Below are positions 29,452-39,663 of a DNA stretch of 64,000 nucleotides, in pieces. A model generated the notes under the pieces. That model made no database searches, was not told the DNA's origin, and saw only the letters and a program-made list of their open reading frames with translations. Origin of the DNA: Tritrichomonas foetus (taxonomy: Eukaryota; Parabasalia; Tritrichomonadida; Tritrichomonadidae); contig MLAK01000575.1 in the NCBI GenBank assembly GCA_001839685.1, positions 1-64,000 on the forward strand, read 5' to 3'. The translations under genes were made by a program, and so were the position numbers. Each line of letters begins with the position of its first letter. Position 1 is the stretch's first letter.

Positions 29452-30030
29452 TTATTCGTAATTCACACCCTCGACCTGTTGCTTATCTTTAATAAATGAT
29501 AATATAGCAGCAATAAAGAGTAAGACTGCAAATACAATCAAAACTGCACCAATGATTTTTCCATACTTGTTAAATGTTGCTTCGACCTTCGATCCGCATG
29601 TTTCTTTACCAGCTGGGCAATCAGGTGTAGTGGAATTGTAGCCGCAGCAATCAAAATATTCTTCGATGATTTTTTTCACATCCTCTTCATCAGTTAAATT
29701 CCAAATGTCTGCAATTCCATCAAGGATCTTACTTCGAAACGCAAGCACGAGAACTCCAAAGAGTAATAAAATTATTGCAAAAACTAAGAAAATAAGCCCC
29801 AAAATGCATTTCGCCGTCTTTCCTCCACAGCAACTTGCGTAGATTGCGAATATTAAGATCAAGCAAGAAATAACCGTTGCTGCAATCAAACAATAGTAAA
29901 TCGTTTTGGATACTTCTGCAACCTTCTTAACAGCAACAAGAATGGTAAAAACAACTAAAATTGCTGAAATGAGACCGATTGAAACAAGGGATATCAGCAT
30001 TAAAAAGCATTTCTTGCATGTGTTTCCCAT
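29452..30030 (-). CDS. Tetraspanin
   Basis: A 192-residue four-pass membrane protein with helices at about 10-33, 43-65, 74-97 and 159-181. The large extracellular loop contains the tetraspanin CCG motif (128-130) with further Cys at about 138 and 145. The N-terminus MGNTCKKC is suited to acylation. Trichomonad tetraspanins (TSP family) locate to the plasma membrane and vesicles and take part in aggregation and adherence. The upstream minus strand reads GTCATTCG, close to but not a full Inr match. Length is typical of trichomonad tetraspanins. Confidence 0.88.
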   Translation of the reverse strand: MGNTCKKCFLMLISLVSIGLISAILVVFTILVAVKKVAEVSKTIYYCLIAATVISCLILIFAIYASCCGGKTAKCILGLIFLVFAIILLLFGVLVLAFRSKILDGIADIWNLTDEEDVKKIIEEYFDCCGYNSTTPDCPAGKETCGSKVEATFNKYGKIIGAVLIVFAVLLFIAAILSFIKDKQQVEGVNYE

Positions 30031-31730
30031 TTTGATCAGTTAACGAATGACATGAAATTTATTGAAAACAGAACTAACTCATTGAAAATCTTTCATATAA
30101 AAATAAGGATATTGGAAAAAGAATACGTTTTTCTCGATGGTTGTAAGTATAAATTTGTTAATAAAAGTTTTATATATTTGAATTTATGTTTTATTCTTAA
30201 TTTTAATTAAATAAATGTTTTTATAATGAGTATTACAAAGATATTATAAAAGAAATGTTTTTCGAAAAAAACACAAACTTTGATATTTTGAGATATAACA
30301 GAAATTCTGGAACTTTTTGTGAATGCTACGGTGATAAAAAACTACCGGGATAAATTTTCACAATCCAAAGAAAAATTGATAAGAAAATTAAATGGAAAAT
30401 AATGGTTCCGTTAAGTTAGTCCTGATTAAGGAATACAAAGCAAACGTATGGGGTATGTAGATAAATTGAGTAATTTTAGATATAATTTAATGCTTAATAT
30501 GAATAGTTGATAGTGAAGATATTAATCATATATTTAATTGGGAGAATTTGGATTATATTTATAAAATGAGAAGATATTATAAATATATTAATTAAAGAAA
30601 TTCTGAAGATATAATATTTTTATATCAAAAATTGAGAACAAATTTTAAAAAAAATGTAAATCATAATAGCTTTAATGTTCTAATGTAATATAATTTCTGA
30701 AGATTTCCCCTACTCATCGAATGAAATAAAGACAACAATATTGCAATTTCCAATAAAATAAAAAAGAAAAAATAATTTTAATTAATCATATAATCTGTAT
30801 CTAAAAGAGATATCATCACAAAATACCTATCGAACAATTTTTGGTAAGAAATCACAATCATGATATCGACATTAAATAATTATCTTGAGCGGTTATATTC
30901 TTTTCGTGATTAAACCAATAACATAGATTTTCAAGACATATTCCCGGGTTTTGAGAGGAGAATGAAAACTCAAACTCCAGTTATTTAATCCTCATTATTC
31001 ATGAATTGAAAATCTACTCACAATTAATTCAATATTTTACATAAAATCTAAAAAGAAAAATGAAATATAGCTTTATCTCGAAAACTTCCTATTATAAAAT
31101 ATTTTCTTGATGGCGCAAAAAAAACATTATGAATATTTAAAGATAAGGTTCCAATTGAGAAGGTGAAAGACCCCGCAATGGGTAAAAAAAGGCATCTGAA
31201 GTTCAAATTTAAGAAAATTTTACTTTTTTGAGAAATTCTGAAGTTATATTTCATGCTTTTTATGATTATTAAAACGTATAAACTAATTTAAGCAAATTTG
31301 CAATGTGAGTTCGATTTTTTAACTCCAGGATCAAATTTGATAATTTCCATCGATTCGCGAATAATTTGGAAATGACATAAAAATAATAATGTGTATTACT
31401 TAATAATTCAGATTTCATAATGTTATAATTTGATTTCAAGCATATGCGCCAATAATAGTGTTTTTCGATTTTTTCGTACGTTAAGGGATCGCTTGAATAC
31501 CTTTGTTTGATTCTATGATAGGATCAAGCCAAAATAAAATTCATTTTAAAGTCATTTATTTAAATAACACAAGAATAGAATGATTGTGTTGTGATGTCAG
31601 AATGAACAATTTTCTGAGAGGAAAGTTTCCTCTTTTTTGTGATGAAGATAGAATCTTAGTGAAATACATTTCAAGGACGACGAGCCATTCTTTAATAAAG
31701 ATGGCTCCACTTTTCTGGCGGCTTCCGATA
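30031..31730. other. Long AT-rich intergenic region
   Basis: About 1.7 kb between the tetraspanin promoter and tRNA-Ala. It contains copy B of the dispersed repeat (30430-30650). A 68-codon open frame at 31048-31254 has no recognisable features. Confidence 0.5.
30430..30650 (-). repeat. Dispersed repeat, copy B (inverted relative to copy A)
   Basis: Matches the reverse complement of 25255-25485. Both copies lie upstream of minus-strand genes (tetraspanin and Pmp-like). No coding capacity; possibly a short non-autonomous element or a remnant of a larger one. Confidence 0.85.
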
Positions 31731-31802
31731 GGGTGCTTAGCTCAGTGGTAGAGCGCTACATTTGCATTGTAGAGGCCAGGGGTCCGACTCCCCTAGCATC
31801 CA
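31731..31802 (+). tRNA. tRNA-Ala (UGC)
   Basis: A complete 72-nt cloverleaf. The acceptor GGGTGCT pairs with AGCATCC and includes the G3-U70 wobble that identifies alanine tRNAs. D-arm is GCTC-AGTGGTA-GAGC, anticodon stem CTACA/TGTAG with loop TTTGCAT (anticodon TGC), variable loop AGGCC, T-stem AGGGG/CCCCT, discriminator A. The A box (TAGCTCAGTGG) is standard. The T-loop reads TCCGACT, so position 55 is C instead of the near-universal T. No intron. A T20 run follows as Pol III terminator. Confidence 0.95.
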
Positions 31803-31804
31803 TC

Positions 31805-31824
31805 TTTTTTTTTTTTTTTTTTTT
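31805..31824 (+). terminator. Pol III terminator, T20
   Basis: An uninterrupted T20 run begins three bases after the tRNA discriminator, far longer than the T4 needed by Pol III. Confidence 0.9.
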
Positions 31825-32539
31825 ATCCTCTTATTGTAATGATTAAGATTAGATTTTCATGAATGGATCTTCTGAATTCTACGTCCCGAAATATTTAGAT
31901 CATATAACTCTCTAATAACCAGTTTTTTCCCCGTTTATTGATCTTCATCATTCATTTCTCAATTTATTACACAACTATTTGTGGCTCCTTTTCTCTTACA
32001 ATAGATTCCACAATTGTGATTAGAGAAAATGAATTCCATTTTTCTAATAATTTAATGGTAATGTTTACATTGTGTAATGATAACACCCACAAGAAAGAAT
32101 AGTCTTTTTCACAATCGCCATTCATTTGTTTCTTACATAAATGAGCGCGGTAAATTCTATCATTCGTTAACACTTCTCTTCCCTCTACGAAACATTGCAG
32201 CACTAAATCCAGGGTACAATAAAAACTATATATTTTATATTATGCTGATTTTCATCATAAAAATAACAAAACACAATGATATCAGATTGAAGAAATTAAA
32301 TAATTAATATAAGAAAAATAAGAAAAATTCGACAAATAAAAGATTATTTCATGAACTGAATAATTTCTTGAATCATCAATACTAATAGAAATTGCAATTA
32401 AACGTTTCATGAACTTAAGTTTATTAATGTCTTTATTTGCACTTCTTTTAATCTTTCTTGATGCATAGCAATTCAAGAATAGATGAAATTACAATAAATA
32501 CACAGCATAGAACTTGTAAAGCAAGGATAATTAAAAAGA
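31825..32539. other. Intergenic, AT-rich
   Basis: Between the tRNA and the 3' end of the split membrane-protein gene. Short open frames (for example 31967-32203 on the minus strand) show no family features. Confidence 0.45.
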
Positions 32540-33001
32540 CTAAGTGTGCAACTTCCAAATATGATATGTTTGCTTTTCACGATTTTCAAAATGCCAAACT
32601 TTAGCGGGATCAGTTTCAGTGAATTGTGCTTTTTCTTCTTCCCTTTTGAGTTCACTGCGTGTTACTTTAAGTGCATGTTTAAGTGCACTTGATGGAGATG
32701 CTCGTCCTAAACATACATAATAAAAGTTCAATCTATCACATCCGGTAACAACGAAATTATCAGAAGTTAAATCTTCGATCGAATCTGGGAAGATAGTGTC
32801 AATACAAGTCATTATTTCTTTATCATCCGTTGTCATTGTTTTATTTCCATCTGATCTACAAGATGGAAGTGACGCACTGTGATATTCTTTGTCTTCATTT
32901 AAATAAACATAATCAATTTTATATTGTGTTAAAGCAGCTTCAACGACTCCTTTGAAAGCTATTAATTTAATTTCATCAGTTATGTCTTTCCTGGTCTTTC
33001 C
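32540..33001 (-). pseudogene. In-frame continuation after TGA of the upstream membrane gene
   Basis: Directly after the TGA at 33002-33004, the same frame stays open for about 153 further residues. It reads KTRKDITDEIKLIAFKGVVE, then mixed-composition sequence with DSIEDLTSDNFVVTGCDRLN, ending WKLHT and TAA at 32540. The composition is that of a soluble cytosolic domain. The first internal Met is only at 32836, so 55 coding-like codons precede any start. This suggests one gene of about 338 codons with a single nonsense codon or base error rather than two genes. No family is recognised. Confidence 0.6.
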
Positions 33002-33553
33002 TCAGAGTATCTTCAAATTTTCAATTGTGAAATCCAAGTATTGTTTCTTCGATAAAGCATTTATTTTATTTTCGCCCTCAGAAACTTCATTGATGGAATT
33101 TGAATTACTTCCAGATTCTCCACAGTGTTGATAAATTGTGGAGAAGTGGCTCATATGCTCGACGAAATCAGAATTCTTGCAATATGCATAAGCGTCAGGA
33201 TATGGTTCGCCTTGGTATGCATAAAAAACAACAAATAATGCTTCACATATAAGAACACCTATGAAGAAAACAACACCAACGAAATTTAATATAACGCGAA
33301 CACATTTCAAAATGTTGCATAATGAAAAGACGAAAGTAATACCAAAAATAACGCAGCACACTAATGATAAGACCAAAATACCAAGGAGGCACGAATAAAG
33401 ACTTCCGGTGCGACCGTAAGTGTCTCTGCCAACTTCGTGATCAATATCTGTAAAAAGCAGGCCTGAATAGGCAGCAGCAACGAGCATGGTTACAAAGAAG
33501 AACAAGGAACCAGCTCCATACATGAAGTAGTTAATTTTCTTTAGAACACCCAT
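33002..33553 (-). CDS. Multi-pass membrane protein, tetraspanin-like N-terminal layout
   Basis: 183 residues before the TGA. Three membrane helices (about 13-34, 52-78 and 86-112) are arranged like the first three of a tetraspanin, followed by a Cys-containing loop (CKNSDF, QHCGESGS) and a Ser/Asn-rich stretch. There is no fourth helix, and the frame continues past the TGA into a soluble domain (32540-33001). A canonical CCG motif is absent, so tetraspanin membership is only suggested. A perfect Inr (TCATTT) lies 4 nt upstream of the ATG, so the 5' end looks functional. Confidence 0.6.
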   Translation of the reverse strand: MGVLKKINYFMYGAGSLFFFVTMLVAAAYSGLLFTDIDHEVGRDTYGRTGSLYSCLLGILVLSLVCCVIFGITFVFSLCNILKCVRVILNFVGVVFFIGVLICEALFVVFYAYQGEPYPDAYAYCKNSDFVEHMSHFSTIYQHCGESGSNSNSINEVSEGENKINALSKKQYLDFTIENLKIL

Positions 33554-33557
33554 TGAG

Positions 33558-33563
33558 AAATGA
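33558..33563 (-). promoter_or_regulatory. Inr-type element TCATTT
   Basis: Reads CTTCATTTCTCA then ATG on the minus strand; matches TCAYTW 4 nt upstream of the start. Confidence 0.5.
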
Positions 33564-34480
33564 AGATACTTTTATGACGTTCAATTTTTATTTCATCAAT
33601 GATTCAATTTTCAATGATTCAGCCAATTCTCTGAAATATTTGAGAACATGAATTGAATAAACGACATTGATTGATAGAATTCAATGAAAGCATCTGAATT
33701 AATTAAATATGAGAAATTTTGCAACACTCATTTTCATTTAAATTGAGAGAACTTATTATCATCTCACATCTGAGAAGAACATTTGGACCAACTCCTGATT
33801 CGTTGATTCATGCAAACAATGGCAATCGGAGAATGTTACTCTGACCTAATGTCAAACTTTTATATTCTCAAATCGATCAACTTTTGAATCAACCATTGAA
33901 AAGTCATTTTCAATGGATTTCCGATCATCTCGATAGATTTTGTTTTCGCTAATATCTTGGCAAATTATATGGATAAGAACTAAAAACGACAAAAACATTA
34001 ATTAGACTAATTTTTAATGATAGAATAAAGACAGATTATTAAAATCAGCGAATTCAAAGCTAATGAATGATGAAGAAGCGTTCATAATGATTAAATTAAG
34101 TATTTTCTTTCCCAAAAATATCAAGTGATGAAAATATTATTATAAAATCATTTTTTTGAAGATATTGCTAAAAACGACATTCCACTAGGATTGGGAAATA
34201 ATTCATTATTTCTATTTATTCTATTTTCATAATTGTCAATAATCAAGACTTATTCACCCAAAAATAATCACAAACCGACATTGATGAAATATCATATCAT
34301 GGAAATTTGTTAACAATTTTAAAACATCTTTGTTTTCATATATCAATTGTACTATCGGAGAGAAATTGATCTTAACTGTCCCTTCCATTCAAAATTATTA
34401 TAAATTATTTCCATCATCTTTTGATGACTCGTCATCAAAACATAAATTAAAAAAATAAAAAAGTAGAAGCCAAAGGAAAC
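33564..34480. other. Intergenic, AT-rich
   Basis: About 900 bases upstream of the membrane gene. No gene or RNA is seen. Confidence 0.45.
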
Positions 34481-34604
34481 ATGCCTCTGCATTGCAACCA
34501 AAAGACAGGCCAGAAATTCGAATTCACATTTCGAATTGGCCAAGCCTGGCTGCAATCTTTTTCAATTTTGGTCGCAAATAGCGGCTCGCTAGTGCAGATG
34601 TATA
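34481..34604 (+). mobile_element. MITE-like foldback element, copy 1
   Basis: Aligns over its whole length with 59059-59169 (shared ATGYCTCTG, CCAAAAG, GAATTG.CCAAGCCTGG, TTTGGTCG and ATGTATAA). The ends are imperfect inverted repeats: CTCTGCATTGCAACCAAAA at the left, and TTTTGGTCGC...AGTGCAGATG at the right. No coding capacity. It lies 68 bases beyond the 3' end of Rab11. Confidence 0.6.
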
Positions 34605-34671
34605 AGAGATTAATAAATAATATGAACAAAGGACAACATTTATCAAACCAAAAAAAGTCGGAAAAAAGGGC

Positions 34672-35328
34672 TCAGCAGCATTCCTTCTTTCCTTCTTCAC
34701 TTGTCGAAGTCACGACGACGCCTGGTCGCGGCTGGGGTCCACCTCTTCCCTGAGCGGCCGGCTTATATCCGGTTCTCTCGTAGAGCTCCAAAACTTCACT
34801 GATCAAGGTATTGAATGCTTCCTGAACATTTTCCGCCGTGCATGCGGACGTTTCGAAGAACATCGTCTTTTCCCGTTCTGCTTCTCTCATTCCGTCCTCT
34901 TTGCTGACGCTTCGCAGGTTGTCGAGGTCGCTTTTGTTGCCGATAATCATAATAACGATATTTTGTTCGGAATTATCGCGGACTTCTTTCATCCAACGCT
35001 GGACATTCTGGAAGGAAATTGATGAGGTGATGTCGTACAGGACCATGGCTGCATTTGCGCCTTTGTAATATGACGAGGTAATTGCACGATATCGCTCTTG
35101 ACCGGCCGTGTCCCAAATTTGAGCTTTAACCATTTTACCTTTGACCTTAAGCGTTTTGGTGGCAAATTCAACACCAATGGTCGTCTTATAATCTGGATTA
35201 AATGTATTTTTTGCGAATTGCGAAAGAAGGTTGGTTTTCCCGACACCAGAATCACCTGTAAGGACAATCTTAAGGAGGTAATCTGGTGAAGCTGATTCAA
35301 TTGGAAGAATTGTTGCTGTTGAGGCCAT
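34672..35328 (-). CDS. RAB11: Rab11-family small GTPase
   Basis: A 218-residue Rab with all G motifs: GDSGVGKT P-loop (~25), TTIGVEF switch I, DTAGQERYRAITSSYY switch II, GNKSDL, and ETSA. The KAQIWDTAGQERYRAITS block and the RSVSKED segment after NKSD point to Rab11, which controls recycling endosomes. A Gly/Pro-rich hypervariable tail ends in CC for double geranylgeranylation. The catalytic Gln is present, so it is a normal GTPase. Locally higher GC suggests high expression. The ATG is preceded by ATTCTCAA. Confidence 0.9.
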   Translation of the reverse strand: MASTATILPIESASPDYLLKIVLTGDSGVGKTNLLSQFAKNTFNPDYKTTIGVEFATKTLKVKGKMVKAQIWDTAGQERYRAITSSYYKGANAAMVLYDITSSISFQNVQRWMKEVRDNSEQNIVIMIIGNKSDLDNLRSVSKEDGMREAEREKTMFFETSACTAENVQEAFNTLISEVLELYERTGYKPAAQGRGGPQPRPGVVVTSTSEEGKKECC

Positions 35329-36299
35329 TTGAGAATTTATGATATTCGAACAAAGCTATTCATTTTCAAAAATTTGAATATTTAATTGGCCCAATATATT
35401 ATCTCAAAAGTGATGAGTTGATTCAAATTAAATGACTTTATTAGACCTTTTTGAAATCATCGAATAAAAAGTGAAGTAACTTTGAAAGGAAATATACTTT
35501 TTGATATCATCGAGTTTTTATCACATCTGTGATGATTTAAATTTCCTCTTAAATCAAGTTGATTTTATCAGTAATGGAATGGGTCATAAATTATGACTCT
35601 TAACCATACATCATCTTTTCACTATGGTGCTCCACGACTGACATGGGTTGTGATTTCTTGGTTGGAAATGTGAAGTAAAAAAAAAACACTCATCATTTCA
35701 TTTGTGAAGAGTAGATATACAGAATGATATTAATAAAGAGGAATGATATTAATTCAAAAAGATAATTTATTCATAGATCTTCGAATTTTTTCAAGATATT
35801 GTTTTTATGATTTGGAATATTTTTGAAACATTTCTAAAACTTCTTTTTCCGGATAATCAACATTAGGTTGGTGGGGAAATGATCATTTTAGAAATGAAGA
35901 AAAAAATTATTATTATGTAAAAATATTTGGACTCGATTAATTTATTTCAATTTTTTGTTGATGAAGAGATAAAGAAGATGGATGCCAATTCCATCACTTA
36001 GAAATATTTTCAACCATTTCTACAACGTTGAAATTTTCAACCCTATTCAATTGTGTCATCAAACGCCTTACCAAAGAAGGCAAGGCTATTTTTTCTTTTT
36101 ACAAAATTTGAGTCATTCAAGCAGCAACAGATATATAAGAAATAGTCTCTTCTTCTTAACCTTATATATCGATTTTATTTGTCACAAATACTTTCTGTTT
36201 TGCAATTTTTCTGATATTCTTCTATTCAGACTAGAATACTAGCCATAGTGACACTATTTTATATCTATTAGAACAAAGAAGGTCATATTAAATCATATA
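35329..36299. other. Intergenic, AT-rich
   Basis: About 1 kb between the Rab11 5' end and the CTT-rich minisatellite. An 86-codon open frame at 35982-36242 has no family features and looks random. Confidence 0.45.
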
Positions 36300-36300
36300 T

Positions 36301-36454
36301 ATATATCTTCTTCTTCTTCATATCTTCTTCTTCTTCATATCTTCTTCTTCTTCATATCTTCTTCTTCTTTATATCTTCTTCTTCTTTATATCTTCTTCTT
36401 CTTTATATCTTCTTCTTCTTTATATCTTCTTCTTCTTTATATCTTCTTCTTCTG
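36301..36454 (+). repeat. 17-bp CTT-rich minisatellite, about 9 copies
   Basis: Unit ATATCTTCTTCTTCTTC, with a later variant ending TTCTTT. Nearly perfect. Located upstream of a broken surface-protein gene. Confidence 0.9.
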
Positions 36455-36839
36455 GTTGATAATGAGATATATTTGCTATGACTAAAAACCTTTCTACTGC
36501 CATGTGTAGAAAAATGACTTTAACTTATATATACATGTGATTGGGCCATATTACTATTTCATATCCACATCAAAATTTTCCTTTTCGAACTTTCATCAAA
36601 GATGAGAAACAAAAATTAAGTTTCAATTGAGCTAATTTCGCCATCATAAAAATGACTTGACAGAAGAGATGAATTGACTTTACTCTTTGGTCAACTACAG
36701 ACATTTAAATATCCCTCTATTATTTTCGATATTTTTCGTTCTTGCTATCCTCACCTGTAACGATTACATAAAGATCATAAATCAGCTTCCTGTTAACTAT
36801 ATCCATGATCTCAAGTGTGACTAAGAGTATAGAGAGATT

Positions 36840-38284
36840 AAAAGAGGAAAGGTATTCATTCCCAAGTTTTCTATGTCCAAGCAGATGGAAAATGTAAAAA
36901 AGAGTCACTATTAAATGGTAAAGTAGTAATAAACGCCGGAATAACTCCAGAGATAATAACAGTTGTTGATGCTGAAATACCAGATGCTTGCCTACAAACA
37001 ATATATCACGCAGTAGTTACAGTTGATCTAAATTTCTGATTTCGTCATTCAATAAAAAATACGCCAAAGATAACAAAAAAGGATAATTTTCTATCACATT
37101 TTATGCTAACAACACAAAAATTTGATGATTACACAAATATTCTAATTAGCAAACTTTATAAATTAACACTGCCAATCAACCAATAACTACTCCTCTTCAG
37201 AAGAAAGATATTGAAAATGCACAGAACCTGTTCCAACAAGAGAATAACCACCAGGTAAACTATCAGAAGATGGGGATGCTAAACCAAATTCGCCTGAAGA
37301 AGCAGATTTTGTTGATGGATGTATATGATCATATTGTAAGTAACCAACAACATTAACACCAATTTCTAATGAATATAAAGGAAAAAATATCAAAAGTTTG
37401 CAGTTAATAATCTATGGTGATGCAAATCTAAATGAACTTGATGTATCTGTCAGTGAATATCTATATATTTTTATTCAAGAAGGGAAAACTACTGGAAAAT
37501 TAACATGTAAGAATATTGACACTGAAATCTATATTGGAGGAGATGAAACAATATTATTGGAAATTATAATGGAAATTAAAAGTTCTGGTAAATCGAAGAA
37601 AGTGAAATGATTCTGGAAAAATTTCTTTTCTGATCCTTTGAATATCCAATTTAAGGATTAACAATTGATGATGGTGATTTTGCAATGAAAGTGATAATGT
37701 TACTGCATATTATTCATTTTCATCCAATATAATTAAAACAGTTAATTTGAAAGTCACTGAAGGAGCTTTCATCAAATGTCGTTGAAAAAGTAAAGGCTAC
37801 ATCTAAAGAGAACAAAAATATTCAAAAAAAAGTACACAAATAAAGGAGATGAGATGGAGATAAAAGAGGAAAAAGAATAAAATCCAGATATTTATATTTA
37901 CAAATATAATATCGAAGGAAAGAGAACTAATGCTGGATTGATTTTTGGAGTTGTGGGCGCTGTTTTTATAGTCATCATTGCCGTTGTTGTCATTTTTTGT
38001 TCTTAATGTAGAAGAAGAAGAATGATATACTTCATCTACTAAGTATACATATTCAAAGTGATTTATTATTCAGTCAAAATATAAGTTTTTCACCATTTTC
38101 TTCACGAACTTTTCACTCACCTGATTTTTGAAAACATTCTAAAAAAGGAGAAAATCAAAAAACATAATCTCAATTATCAGGTAACTTCAAAAAATGTAGA
38201 AACATGACATGCGAAGACTAATGCTTTTTCTCAGTCGACAGAAAGAAGTTTAGATGCAAACAGAGGAAAAGCAATTTACCATAA
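36840..38284 (+). pseudogene. Decayed type I surface-protein gene
   Basis: Coding-like fragments in changing frames, all on the + strand: VFYVQADGKCKKESLLNGKV and VINAGITPEIITVVDAEIP (from ~36860); KLSEDGDAKPNSPEEADF (~37250); an intact 70-codon piece with IYGDANLNELDVSVSEYLYI and NIDTEIYIGGDE (37398-37610); NIIKTVNLKVTEGAFIKC (~37725); then a membrane helix AGLIFGVVGAVFIVIIAVVV followed by a stop and CRRRR (~37930-38030); and a tail ending AIYHNIFE and stop (~38300). The order fits a signal-anchored ectodomain, helix, basic stop-transfer and short tail. The exact family is not recognised. Many stops and frameshifts make it non-functional. Confidence 0.6.
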
Positions 38285-38299
38285 TATCTTTGAATAAGA

Positions 38300-39612
38300 A
38301 ATGAAAGTAAGTAAATGGGAAATGAAAGTAAGTAAATGAGAAATGAAAGTAAGAAGATGAGAAATGAAAGTAAGTAAATGAGAAATGAGAGTAAGAAGAT
38401 GAGAAATGAAAGTGATAAAATGAGAAATGAAAATAAGTAAATGAGAAATGAGAGTAAGTAAATGAGAAATGAAAGTGATAAAATGAGAAATGAAANNNNN
38501 NNNNNNNNNNNNNNNNNNNNNNNNNNNNNNNNNNNNNNNNNNNNNNNNNNNNNNNNNNNNNNNNNNNNNNNNNNNNNNNNNNNNNNNNNNNNNNNNNNNN
38601 NNNNNNNNNNNNNNNNNNNNNNNNNNNNNNNNNNNNNNNNNNNNNNNNNNNNNNNNNNNNNNNNNNNNNNNNNNNNNNNNNNNNNNNNNNNNNNNNNNNN
38701 NNNNNNNNNNNNNNNNNNNNNNNNNNNNNNNNNNNNNNNNNNNNNNNNNNNNNNNNNNNNNNNNNNNNNNNNNNNNNNNNNNNNNNNNNNNNNNNNNNNN
38801 NNNNNNNNNNNNNNNNNNNNNNNNNNNNNNNNNNNNNNNNNNNNNNNNNNNNNNNNNNNNNNNNNNNNNNNNNNNNNNNNNNNNNNNNNNNNNNNNNNNN
38901 NNNNNNNNNNNNNNNNNNNNNNNNNNNNNNNNNNNNNNNNNNNNNNNNNNNNNNNNNNNNNNNNNNNNNNNNNNNNNNNNNNNNNNNNNNNNNNNNNNNN
39001 NNNNNNNNNNNNNNNNNNNNNNNNNNNNNNNNNNNNNNNNNNNNNNNNNNNNNNNNNNNNNNNNNNNNNNNNNNNNNNNNNNNNNNNNNNNNNNNNNNNN
39101 NNNNNNNNNNNNNNNNNNNNNNNNNNNNNNNNNNNNNNNNNNNNNNNNNNNNNNNNNNNNNNNNNNNNNNNNNNNNNNNNNNNNNNNNNNNNNNNNNNNN
39201 NNNNNNNNNNNNNNNNNNNNNNNNNNNNNNNNNNNNNNNNNNNNNNNNNNNNNNNNNNNNNNNNNNNNNNNNNNNNNNNNNNNNNNNNNNNNNNNNNNNN
39301 NNNNNNNNNNNNNNNNNNNNNNNNNNNNNNNNNNNNNNNNNNNNNNNNNNNNNNNNNNNNNNNNNNNNNNNNNNNNNNNNNNNNNNNNNNNNNNNNNNNN
39401 NNNNNNNNNNNNNNNNNNNNNNNNNNNNNNNNNNNNNNNNNNNNNNNNNNNNNNNNNNNNNNNNAGTAAGTAAATGAGAAATGAAAGTGATAAAATGAGA
39501 AATAAAAGTAAGTAAATGAGAAATGAAAGTAAGAAGATAAGAAATGAAAGTAAGTAAATGAGAAATGAAAGTAAGTAAATGAGAAATGAAAGTAGGTAAA
39601 TGAGAAATGAAA
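38300..39612 (+). repeat. 21-bp minisatellite interrupted by assembly gap
   Basis: Tandem units GAAATGAAAGTAAGTAAATGA with variants (AAGAAGATGA, GTGATAAAATGA), about nine before and seven after the gap. One frame of the variants is open (MRNESKK/MRNESDK), but the commonest variant creates TAA in it. It starts right after the tail of the decayed surface-protein gene and stops 50 bases before RPSA. Confidence 0.9.
38496..39464. other. Assembly gap, 969 N
   Basis: A run of N inside the 21-bp minisatellite. The true length of the array is unknown. Confidence 1.
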
Positions 39613-39663
39613 GGAAAGAATTAAATCAAAAAGAAAAGAAAGAAACTAATTAAATCAGTAAGT

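Noticed and set aside
31967..32307. Short frames on both strands downstream of tRNA-Ala
   Set aside because: Overlapping opposite-strand frames without recognisable domains.
34352..34753. Short frames around the Rab11 3' end
   Set aside because: They overlap the foldback element and Rab11 antisense; no coding signal.
36720..37001. Minus-strand 93-codon frame
   Set aside because: It is antisense to coding-like fragments of the decayed surface-protein gene and has no family features.
38462..39473. Open frames running through the N gap
   Set aside because: They consist of unknown bases plus minisatellite; no protein can be claimed.
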